Assembly (NCBI GenBank): GCA_903994525.1
Contig: CAJEXW010000007.1
Span: 1 to 64,000 of the forward strand
Length of the DNA stretch: 64,000 nucleotides
Direction: 5' to 3'
Source: an uncultured Chlorobiaceae bacterium
Lineage (GTDB): Bacteria; Bacteroidota; Chlorobiia; Chlorobiales; Chlorobiaceae
Part shown: one piece after another, positions 7,960-15,388 of the stretch
Numbering within the stretch: position 1 is the first letter of the stretch
Layout: each line of letters begins with the position of its first letter
The notes under the pieces: model-generated
What the model was told of the DNA's origin: nothing
Seen by the model: the letters and a program-made list of their open reading frames with translations, nothing else
Database searches by the model: none
Made by a program: the position numbers and the translations under genes

Positions 7960-9807
7960 TTATTGTGAGTCTTTGGAAGTTTCCCGTTTGATAAAATCAC
8001 AGATATTTAAGATTGAGTGAAAGTTTGATGTTTTACCTGATATCTGCCTAAGAGAATCAACAACAGAGAAAAAACCATTTATCTCCTCTTCTTTTTCCTT
8101 TCCACTCTGCTTTGATGAACGTCCCAATAGTCTTTTAAGCTCGGCACTTATAGCCACTGGAGAAATATTGACTCTACCTTCTTTATCCATAACTTTTTGC
8201 ATTTCTCGCTCAAACATTTTTATAAAAGTGTTTGAGAAACCTTCTTTACTTTGAAGCTGCTTGACAACACGTTGAATCAGAGGAACTGACTCAACGTCTA
8301 TGACATCATTTTCTGACTTTACTATTTTAAATTTCAAAAATGCCTCATTAATCTCCCCGGAGCTTTTCATTACAGCAATTCCAAAAGCATCCTTACCTGT
8401 ATGTTCAAACTGTTTTTTAGCATCTTCTTCAAGGGCATGAGCTTTTTTAAGAACTTCACCAAGTGGAGCTTTGTAATGTGCTATAACGACTCCTGCGGTA
8501 AAGGTAATTTTTTCATCTGGCTTCAAATTTTCTTTGAGCAGTAGATGTACATCCTTATCGAACGCCTCTCGCAGATATTTCATTACATCAAAGAGGCAAC
8601 TCAAATTAACAAACCCTAAGAAATCATCTCCTCCAGTATAAACTGCTCTTCCCTTTTCACCGCTTAAATAAGATGTTGCTTCATTCGCAAAAAGATGAAG
8701 TTTTTCGGCAAGCTCCCCTTGAAAAACATCAAGTTCTACATCATCATTCAGAGTGTCGCCCGACCAGAGCTTGCCAAAGCTATCACCATCAAAGAGCAGC
8801 AGGGCATAATATTTTGTAGCTTTTTTATTATCAGGAATTAATTTCTTGAACAGTTTTTTTATTTCGTCTAATTGTTTATCATTTTTTCTTTTTATGCCTT
8901 GCCTTATAAGATTTTTCTCACTTAAGTTTTCTTCATAAAATAATTGATAGTCAACATCACCATCACCCCCAAAGGATTTATTATATTCAACTTCAAATGT
9001 GTTGTCTGTTAAAATATTGAGTAATGCAATTTGCGCTGTAGAGGAAAATTTGTTCCCCTTCCCTTTTTTGTAAAATCGCTTAACTAACGAAACAGCGCTA
9101 AGTGCTTCGCCTGTATCTAAATTGGAATTGACAATAATTCCTTCTTTCGATAGAAAAGGTGGGGGGGATTGTTTTACATTTCCATTATCATCAATGGAAG
9201 GTCTATAAAAAATAGCTGTACGTTCACCATCAAGAGCACATTTACGGCTACCGTCTGTTTCATGTAACTGGCAAAACTTGCGAACGTTTTTTATGCCACC
9301 AAGAAGCCCATTTAATTTATCATGCTGATCCTTGTAGTTTCCATTTTCATTATATGGAATAGCGCTCCAATAAATATCTGGAAATTCTGCAATTTGGCAA
9401 GCTGCAATAGACGATGTGTGTGAAATAAGTTTTGTGCAACCATTTAAGCTTAGTGTTTCTAGTAAAGTTTCATCTATGTTTATTTCTTTAAATACTTCGG
9501 CTTTCTTAAATGCACGAACGGCTATTTCGTGCCATTGTTTTCTTACTTCCAGCTCAATTTTATTACCAAATTCTTGCATATCCTTGCCTTCTGGCAGGGG
9601 TATTTTTGCAAGAAAGCGATTGGGTTTTGATGAAGAATCTTTATTAGGAAAGATCACATGCTCTTTACCTACGGCAACCATTGCAGCATCAATCAATTCA
9701 GAAATAATGGCACTGCCTGCATATAGGTCGTGCGTTTTTCGTGCTTGCGAAATAAAGGCTTGCGGGGAAGCAATAGTGAAAAGAAAAAGGTACTGCGTAC
9801 TTGACAT
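7960..9807 (-). CDS. cmr2: Cmr2/Cas10, cyclic-oligoadenylate synthase subunit without HD domain
   Basis: Cas10 is the large subunit of the type III-B complex; when target RNA is bound its palm domain makes cyclic oligoadenylates. Visible are the opening of the first palm domain (FTIASPQAFISQARKT, residues 10-25), a Cys-containing segment near 179-190 suggesting a zinc site, LLLFDGDSFGKLWSG at 336-350, and the catalytic TGGDDFLGF with GGDD at 392-395. At 615 residues it starts directly with the palm domain; the N-terminal HD nuclease domain found in many Cas10 proteins is absent. So single-stranded DNA cleavage by this subunit is unlikely, while signalling should be intact. It is the first gene of the operon. 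Confidence 0.9.
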   Translation of the reverse strand: MSSTQYLFLFTIASPQAFISQARKTHDLYAGSAIISELIDAAMVAVGKEHVIFPNKDSSSKPNRFLAKIPLPEGKDMQEFGNKIELEVRKQWHEIAVRAFKKAEVFKEINIDETLLETLSLNGCTKLISHTSSIAACQIAEFPDIYWSAIPYNENGNYKDQHDKLNGLLGGIKNVRKFCQLHETDGSRKCALDGERTAIFYRPSIDDNGNVKQSPPPFLSKEGIIVNSNLDTGEALSAVSLVKRFYKKGKGNKFSSTAQIALLNILTDNTFEVEYNKSFGGDGDVDYQLFYEENLSEKNLIRQGIKRKNDKQLDEIKKLFKKLIPDNKKATKYYALLLFDGDSFGKLWSGDTLNDDVELDVFQGELAEKLHLFANEATSYLSGEKGRAVYTGGDDFLGFVNLSCLFDVMKYLREAFDKDVHLLLKENLKPDEKITFTAGVVIAHYKAPLGEVLKKAHALEEDAKKQFEHTGKDAFGIAVMKSSGEINEAFLKFKIVKSENDVIDVESVPLIQRVVKQLQSKEGFSNTFIKMFEREMQKVMDKEGRVNISPVAISAELKRLLGRSSKQSGKEKEEEINGFFSVVDSLRQISGKTSNFHSILNICDFIKRETSKDSQ

Positions 9808-10148
9808 AAGGCATCAGCTTTTCAAGTGTTACCATTAGTAGCTACAACTAAAAAAATTGTAACCAGTAAACCGAAATTCTATAAACAACAACCCGTCAGC
9901 AGCAAGGAATTGTAAAGTTCAGTCAGAAGGTAGGACAGTGAGTAACATCACGGAGTAACCAACAAGTCAATCATGTAACCATGCTTTATATATATCGTTT
10001 TTTCCTCAGGAAATCAAAAAAAAATCAAAACTTACCCGCAAATCGTCAACAAGGCTCCGAGTATTTACCAATCAATTAACAGACTGGTTCCGAAGAATCG
10101 CTGCGCAACATAACCGGTTATATTAAAAGCAATAAGCAATAGACCCCT
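9808..10148. promoter_or_regulatory. Upstream region of the cmr operon, with a palindrome
   Basis: This gene-free stretch must contain the promoter for the minus-strand cmr operon. I see no clear -35/-10 pair. A perfect 12-base palindrome, ATAACCGGTTAT, lies at 10110-10121, and the short motif TAACC recurs several times (near 9861, 9955 and 9978). These could be binding sites for a regulator, but nothing in the window identifies one. Confidence 0.25.
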
Positions 10149-10319
10149 TTACTCGACAAGCTCTTTTTTCATACGATCAATATCATCAGCAGTCACACAG
10201 TAACCAAGCTGTAAAGAAAAATTTCTCTTCGATAGCTTCCGTACCACCTCTCTACGAGCCATCTTTTTTTCTGTTTCTTCGTAACAGGGAAACTGGGGTA
10301 TCTGAAAAATTGAGACCAA
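10149..10319 (-). CDS. Possible small protein of unknown function
   Basis: A short frame of 56 codons starts at TTG 10319, with GAAAGG eight bases upstream, or at ATG 10262, giving 37 residues. The product is basic then acidic (MARREVVRKLSKRNFSLQLG... ending DRMKKELVE) and reads like a folded helical protein rather than random translation. The frame stays open farther upstream without a usual start, so it could also be the 3' remnant of a longer gene. It sits between the cmr operon and the cas2 operon. I do not recognise a family. Confidence 0.35.
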   Translation of the reverse strand: MVSIFQIPQFPCYEETEKKMARREVVRKLSKRNFSLQLGYCVTADDIDRMKKELVE

Positions 10320-10411
10320 ACTTGCAGCCTTTCTTGCAAGGGCCTCTATTGAATTTATGGTTCATAATAACGGCAGATCAAATTTTACGTTAGTGTTCAC
10401 TTAACGCTTCA

Positions 10412-10840
10412 TTATACGTCAAACTGCTCCATTTCCTCAATGGAACAGTGAATAACCAAATCTTCTTCCTTATCGGATGTCTGAATCCGGTTCAGTTCTT
10501 TAAAAAACGATGGTGAATGACAATAGCTTAATGCAAAAAAATTGCCCTTGTTCTTTCTTGGAATCATGCCTATGCGACCAAGCAACTCAGCTCTGGTCAG
10601 TTCATGACGACGGAGGTGCACAGGGAGTATAATTTGACGGTGAGATTCAGCAAGCCTGAGAATAACCATTATCTGCCGGTTCATCCGCTCTTTTTCCTTC
10701 GTCATTTGCTTACTGTTAATCTTTGCCTGCCACCACCCGAAACCGGCAAAAACAGTACCGATAACGCTCAGAACATCTGCAATAAAACCGAAGTGAAAAA
10801 CACTGTTAAACAATGTCACCAAACTATTAAAGCTCATCAT
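10412..10840 (-). CDS. Small membrane protein next to cas2
   Basis: A 142-residue protein follows cas2 by 25 bases and is probably the last gene of the restriction-modification/cas2 operon. The first 35 residues (FNSVFHFGFIADVLSVIGTVFAGFGWW) form one or two membrane-spanning helices, followed by a charged, probably coiled segment (KINSKQMTKEKERMNRQ) and a soluble C-terminal domain of about 85 residues. I start at the ATG at 10840; the longer open frame upstream lies inside cas2 and is a shadow. I do not recognise the family. Its position suggests a role linked to the CRISPR system, for example a membrane-tethered partner, but that is an inference. Confidence 0.6.
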   Translation of the reverse strand: MMSFNSLVTLFNSVFHFGFIADVLSVIGTVFAGFGWWQAKINSKQMTKEKERMNRQIMVILRLAESHRQIILPVHLRRHELTRAELLGRIGMIPRKNKGNFFALSYCHSPSFFKELNRIQTSDKEEDLVIHCSIEEMEQFDV

Positions 10841-10865
10841 CGTTTTTGAAAATGGGTTAATACCT

Positions 10866-11150
10866 TCATGAAATAATAAACGGGCTATGAATCTCAAAAT
10901 CGCGGTTGCCATCAACATCGACCCGTTCAACGCAGTTCCTGCAAAGCACGTAGTAACGAACCGTATCAATCGGGTTTTTCGGATCCAGAAGCTTTTGCAG
11001 GCGAATGCGCAACTGCGCGTAATCCTCTTCGGAGATGAAGCACTCAAAGACACTGTACTGCACCGAGGTACCATATCCTTCGAGAAGCTTATGGATTTTT
11101 GTCCTGCGCCGGTCGTTTTCGATATCGTAGGTCACAAGAATGAATTGCAT
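10866..11150 (-). CDS. cas2: Cas2 spacer-acquisition protein
   Basis: Cas2 dimerises and bridges two Cas1 dimers in the complex that inserts new spacers. The 94-residue product opens MQFILVTYDIENDRRRTKIH, the family's first ferredoxin-fold strand with its conserved Asp, and contains YGTSVQYSVFECFI and the late strand RYYVLC. I chose the ATG at 11150, nine bases after an AAGGGG ribosome binding site; eight extra upstream codons are not family-like. Unusually it is not beside cas1: it is the third gene of a minus-strand operon after a restriction enzyme and a methyltransferase, while the RT-Cas1 gene diverges 1.8 kb away. Confidence 0.9.
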   Translation of the reverse strand: MQFILVTYDIENDRRRTKIHKLLEGYGTSVQYSVFECFISEEDYAQLRIRLQKLLDPKNPIDTVRYYVLCRNCVERVDVDGNRDFEIHSPFIIS

Positions 11151-11170
11151 GATACCAATCCCCTTATAAT

Positions 11171-12097
11171 TCAAACCTGCTCCAGCTTCTTTTTGGCCGG
11201 GCCTATATGGTACAGCTCCTTATCTTCGTTGAGGCTTAACCCCTCATGCTCCACAGCTTTTTCAAAAACGAGCTTCGCTGTAGAAAAAAAATCACTTGCT
11301 TCAGCTTTCAGATATCGTGCCGCCATGCGGCAATAATCAGGATCAGTTTCCACACCAATGCTGTTGCGGCCAGTTTTCAGCGCTGCAATCATGGATGTGC
11401 CTGAACCACAGAAAGGATCAAGCACAGTATCGCCTTCGAACGAGAACATTCTGACAATCCGCAAGGCAAGTTCGAGAGGAAAAGGCGCTGGATGCTGTTT
11501 TGTTGAGGCACCGGGAATAGTCCAGATTTGCTGAAACCATCGGTTAAAATCATCTTTACTGATTCTGCTGGCATCTCGTTGCTGTTCACTTGGTTTGCGA
11601 TAACCTCCCGGTTTTCGCTGCATAAGAATAAATTCCATATCATTTTTGATAATGGCATTTGGTTCGTACGGCTTGCCAAGAAACTTGGAGCCATTGGCAA
11701 CCTCATAAGAGGCATTGGCAATCTTGTGCCAGATAATCGGATTCAGGTTATCAAAGCCAATTCGACGGCAAGAAACACAAATATCTGCATGAAGGGGAAA
11801 AACAAGATGCCGCCCAAAATCGCGCCGGGCAACGCAAACATCTCCGACCACACACACAAGGCGCCCTCCTGGCACAAGAACCCGGTAGAGATGATGCCAC
11901 ACTTTTTCAAGTTCAAAAAGAAATGCCTCATAGTCATCAATATGGCCAAGCTGATCAGGAGATTCATTATACCGCTTCAGGTTCCAGTAAGGAGGTGAGG
12001 TTATGACAAGGTGCACCGAATCGTCATCAAGGAATGAAAGCTCGCGGGCATCACCGTTAATGAGCCTGTGTAACGTATTATTGTGACTGCTGTTCAT
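11171..12097 (-). CDS. Beta-class DNA amino-methyltransferase
   Basis: This is a DNA methyltransferase that should protect host sites from the restriction enzyme encoded upstream. The catalytic motif TSPPYW lies at residues 33-38 and the S-adenosylmethionine-binding motif DPFCGSGT at 227-234, which is the beta-class order. The S-P-P-Y-W form favours N4-cytosine methylation, though N6-adenine is not excluded. The 308-residue length is typical of a stand-alone enzyme. Its start overlaps the restriction gene's stop by four bases (ATGA), so the two are coupled. The known PaeR7I methyltransferase is, as I recall, an N6-adenine enzyme, so this may be a different partner type. Confidence 0.85.
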   Translation of the reverse strand: MNSSHNNTLHRLINGDARELSFLDDDSVHLVITSPPYWNLKRYNESPDQLGHIDDYEAFLFELEKVWHHLYRVLVPGGRLVCVVGDVCVARRDFGRHLVFPLHADICVSCRRIGFDNLNPIIWHKIANASYEVANGSKFLGKPYEPNAIIKNDMEFILMQRKPGGYRKPSEQQRDASRISKDDFNRWFQQIWTIPGASTKQHPAPFPLELALRIVRMFSFEGDTVLDPFCGSGTSMIAALKTGRNSIGVETDPDYCRMAARYLKAEASDFFSTAKLVFEKAVEHEGLSLNEDKELYHIGPAKKKLEQV

Positions 12098-12828
12098 ACA
12101 AATGTTCCAATATGACCCGTAAGAATTTTAGCAAACCGTTCAAGAGAAAGGTCATCTGCCGGTACATGAAAACTACCGTCAACCCCTTCTTTGTCGGAAG
12201 AAGTTATAAAAGCAGCAGCAGTATAATGCCGTTCAAGCACAAGTTTGCGACAAAAGAGTTCATAGCGACGCTGGTACGAAGCCCCTTCAAACTCCTGAAA
12301 CACCTTAAAATGAGGCTGTTTAACCTTTACCGGGCGACTCGATGCCTCACACTCTTCCAACATAAAGAAATATCCAAGAAAGGGCTGAGGGCTATCAAGA
12401 TAAGCATGTTCACGATATGCTGTCCACAAATCGAGAGCGCTGCCCATCGCCTCTTCAGTCCGGTTATTAAAATTATTTCCAAAAGAGGGCCCCACCTGAG
12501 ATTTTGCTTCAATAGCCGCAAGAAGCGTTTGATCCCGGACAACCAGAAGATCCCACTCTTTTGTTGGCCTGAAATATCCCGGAAGTTCAACCGATTTTTT
12601 TCTGAACACATACTGTTCCGAAATACCTGCATTGATAATAATTTCCGTAAACAAGTCAATAAAGCCATCCATTTGAGCACCGCCGGTAACCGCACTGCGA
12701 AGACCTTGATCTGCTTTGCCAACCTCTTGCTGCTTTTTTATCTGGGCTCTTCTTGTTTGCCAATAATGTGCCACCGCTTGTTCGCTCCGCTCAGATAAAC
12801 CAGGAAAAATAGAACCCCTTATCGTCAT
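12094..12828 (-). CDS. XhoI/PaeR7I-family type II restriction endonuclease
   Basis: The protein matches the XhoI/PaeR7I family, whose members cut CTCGAG. The family block SAVTGGAQMDGF lies at residues 46-56, and a PD-(D/E)XK-type active site is visible as E91-W-D93 with E107-x-K109 in LAAIEAKS. The 244-residue length fits. I start at the ATG at 12828; an upstream TTG at 12861 is less likely. It is the first gene of the operon restriction-methylase-cas2-membrane protein, and is divergent from RT-cas1 across about 134 bases. CTCGAG as the target is inferred from the family; one such site exists at 33020-33025. Confidence 0.85.
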   Translation of the reverse strand: MTIRGSIFPGLSERSEQAVAHYWQTRRAQIKKQQEVGKADQGLRSAVTGGAQMDGFIDLFTEIIINAGISEQYVFRKKSVELPGYFRPTKEWDLLVVRDQTLLAAIEAKSQVGPSFGNNFNNRTEEAMGSALDLWTAYREHAYLDSPQPFLGYFFMLEECEASSRPVKVKQPHFKVFQEFEGASYQRRYELFCRKLVLERHYTAAAFITSSDKEGVDGSFHVPADDLSLERFAKILTGHIGTFV

Positions 12829-12962
12829 TTTGTTTGTTTTACTCGTGTCGGAAAAACGCAAAATACGTAATTTGCCAACTAATCGGCCAACTGTTGATTG
12901 CCGTCAGTACAATTATTGTTCTATCACCATTTTTTAACGCTTTAATAAACAGGGAGCAACAC
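12829..12962. promoter_or_regulatory. Divergent promoter region between restriction operon and RT-cas1
   Basis: The 134 bases between the two divergent starts must hold promoters for both the restriction/cas2 operon and the RT-cas1 gene. A GGGAG ribosome binding site lies just before the RT-cas1 ATG. The region is AT-rich (for example TACAATTATTGTTC near 12908) but I cannot name specific boxes with confidence. Confidence 0.4.
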
Positions 12963-15137
12963 ATGGGATGGCTGTATAACCAGATGGCTTTGCCTGAGAC
13001 GCTGTTTCAGGCATGGAACAAAGTGGCTTCCAACGACGGCATGGCCGGGTACGACAAGCAGTCGATTACCGACTATTCCTGGAATATTGAAAAGCATCTT
13101 GCCACTCTGGGCAGGCAGCTTCTGACCGGCACTTACGAGACACAGCCGCTGCTGAAACTTGTTATGCTCAAACCAACTGGAAAACTGCGCATTCTCCTGA
13201 TTCCAACCGTGATGGAGAGGGTCGTGCAAACTGCGGCTGCAATTGTGCTCACTCCGCTGGTCGAATCGGAACTTGGGGCCAATATTTTTGCCTATCGTGC
13301 AGGGTTGTCGCGTATGACCGCTGCCCGCGAAATCGAACGGCTCCGAAACCTTGGCTATACTTGGGTTGTTGATGCCGACATCAGCAGCTTTTTCGATACC
13401 GTTGACCACCAGTTGCTCTTTAAGCGATTTCGTGAACTTTGTGACGACGAAGAGCTGCTGAAGCTTATAAGCCGATGGTTGACAGCGCTCATTGTTGACG
13501 GGCAGAACCCAAAGGTCAAGAACACCACCGGTCTGCCGCAAGGTTGCCCGATTTCGCCGATGCTGGCGAACCTTTATCTTGACAAGTTCGATGAGCGTAT
13601 TGAAAAAGAGGGGTTCAAGCTGGTGCGGTTTGCTGACGATTTTCTCATTCTTTGCAAAACCAGACCAAAAGCTGAAGCTGCTCTTGAGCTTTCAGAAAGT
13701 GCGCTGGCCGAGCTGAAGCTGCAGCTCAACAACGAAAAAACCAGAATCACCACTTTTTCTGAAGGGTTCAAATACCTCGGCTACCTTTTTATCCGTTCAC
13801 TGGTACTGCCCACCAAAATGCACCCTGAAGAGTGGTATGACAAACTCGGTAAACTGAAGCTCCGCAAAGCGCCGAAACAGCTCACTGAAACCGATACGGA
13901 TGAGTACGAACTGCACACCGGCGATTCCGGCACGATAACCGTCACCAAAGAGACTCTCCTTCAGACCGAATTTGGCGAAAAACTGCTCCAAAGCCTTGAA
14001 AAGCAGCAGATTGATGTTGACAAATTTCTTGAAAAAACTGCCAAAGAGGATATACTCCGGCAAAAGGAGAAGCAGGCGGCCCTCAATAAACTTTACCATC
14101 CACTGCTCAATACACTCTACCTGCAAGAGCAGGGCAGCATTCTGCGCAAAGATGGCGAACGGTTCAGCGTTGAAAAAGAGGGTCGGCAGATCAACGAAAT
14201 CATTGTCCGCAGGGTCGAACAAATTCTGGTGCTCGGCAACATCACGCTTACCACTCCCGCAATGCAGTATTGCTTGAGAAGCAACATCCCCGTCACCTTT
14301 CTGTCGCAGCATGGGAGTTATTTCGGCAGGCTCGAAGCCACCACCGCCGACAACTCGGCAATTGAACGCTTTCAGTACCTCCGGTCGCTTGATGAACCTT
14401 TTGCCTTTGCTATTGCCCGGCGCATTGTGGAGGCAAAAATCAAAAACTCACGAACCATGATCCAGAAACGGAGAGCCATGGCATGGGAAAGCAATGGAGA
14501 GCTGAAAGAAAAATTTGACAGCACCCTTTACCTCCTGACATCGCTCTCCGAGCATACCAAAACCTGCGAAAGCATGGAGGCACTCCGAGGGCTTGAAGGC
14601 AAAGCAGCCGCATTGTATTTTGAGTTATTCGGCCTGCTCTTCAAAAAGGAACTTCCCTTTTATACCAAAACTTTCCGCAGGGTACGCCGACCACCAACTG
14701 ACCCGGTCAACAGCCTGCTCAGTTTCGGCTATACCCTTTTGCACAACAATATTTTCTCCCTCGTGCGCATGAAGGGGATGAACCCCTATATCGGCTTTCT
14801 GCACGCTGAAGACAAAGGCAACCCATCACTCATCAACGACCTCATTGAGGAGTTCCGAACCATTATCGACTCAATGACCCTCTACACACTCAATAAAGGG
14901 GTTTTGCGAAACAAGGATTTTTATTATCGTAAAGACAAAACCGGTTGCTTTATGACTGATGAGGCCCGCAAAAAGTTTCTTGAACTGTTTGAACAGCGTA
15001 TGTGGGAAGAGTCACGCGACCCATTGAGCGGCAAAACCATGAACATGAGACGACATATTGAGTCGCAGGTGGTCAAAATCAGTGCAGTGCTTGCCGGAAC
15101 AAGGACATTGTATGAGCCTTACAGAACAGAATGGTAA
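12963..15137 (+). CDS. Reverse transcriptase-Cas1 fusion protein
   Basis: This 724-residue protein joins a group II intron-like reverse transcriptase to the Cas1 integrase; such fusions can take spacers from RNA. Reverse transcriptase: residues 1 to about 285, with VVDADISSFFD at 135-145 (first catalytic Asp), LPQGCPISPMLANLYLD at 191-207, and RFADDFLIL at 222-230, the metal-binding FADD box. A linker of about 100 residues follows. Cas1: about 385-724, with catalytic E545 in LEGKAAALYF, H614 in GFLHAEDKGN and D626 in NDLIEEFR. All catalytic positions are present, so both activities look intact. No Cas6 domain is fused. I start at ATG 12963 after a GGGAG site rather than at an earlier in-frame start. 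The array follows on the same strand. Confidence 0.95.
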   Translation: MGWLYNQMALPETLFQAWNKVASNDGMAGYDKQSITDYSWNIEKHLATLGRQLLTGTYETQPLLKLVMLKPTGKLRILLIPTVMERVVQTAAAIVLTPLVESELGANIFAYRAGLSRMTAAREIERLRNLGYTWVVDADISSFFDTVDHQLLFKRFRELCDDEELLKLISRWLTALIVDGQNPKVKNTTGLPQGCPISPMLANLYLDKFDERIEKEGFKLVRFADDFLILCKTRPKAEAALELSESALAELKLQLNNEKTRITTFSEGFKYLGYLFIRSLVLPTKMHPEEWYDKLGKLKLRKAPKQLTETDTDEYELHTGDSGTITVTKETLLQTEFGEKLLQSLEKQQIDVDKFLEKTAKEDILRQKEKQAALNKLYHPLLNTLYLQEQGSILRKDGERFSVEKEGRQINEIIVRRVEQILVLGNITLTTPAMQYCLRSNIPVTFLSQHGSYFGRLEATTADNSAIERFQYLRSLDEPFAFAIARRIVEAKIKNSRTMIQKRRAMAWESNGELKEKFDSTLYLLTSLSEHTKTCESMEALRGLEGKAAALYFELFGLLFKKELPFYTKTFRRVRRPPTDPVNSLLSFGYTLLHNNIFSLVRMKGMNPYIGFLHAEDKGNPSLINDLIEEFRTIIDSMTLYTLNKGVLRNKDFYYRKDKTGCFMTDEARKKFLELFEQRMWEESRDPLSGKTMNMRRHIESQVVKISAVLAGTRTLYEPYRTEW

Positions 15138-15388
15138 AAACCGGAGGATAATTTTCGGCAACACCCTTTTCAGAAAAAATCTGGATTATCGCATTATACA
15201 ATAGTAAGTTACTTTCTTTTCAAAAAAGAATTATCCTCAAGAAGTTGTATAACTCATCATTATTTTATAACATACAGACGTTCGTCAAACTAAAACTCAG
15301 TCTTATGTCCTTTGACATTGCTGAAAAATATAGATCCTCCGGATTTTGCTCCAGCAGCCCTTCTGTGGCGTGGGTTTCCAGAGGTAGA
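15138..15388 (+). promoter_or_regulatory. CRISPR leader
   Basis: This AT-rich gene-free stretch lies between RT-cas1 and the first repeat and should carry the array promoter and the site for new spacer insertion. A TATACAAT box at 15196-15203 is a candidate -10. Ten-base inverted repeats GAGGATAATT (15139-15148) and AATTATCCTC (15229-15238) bracket the first part of it. The degenerate repeat at the far end of the array confirms that this is the leader side. Confidence 0.75.

Noticed and set aside
9720..9750. Possible HD motif (KTHDLY) near the Cas10 N-terminus
   Set aside because: The sequence corresponds to the ARKT-x-D-L-W-AGS element of the first palm domain; the His is a single change and the surrounding HD-domain residues are missing.
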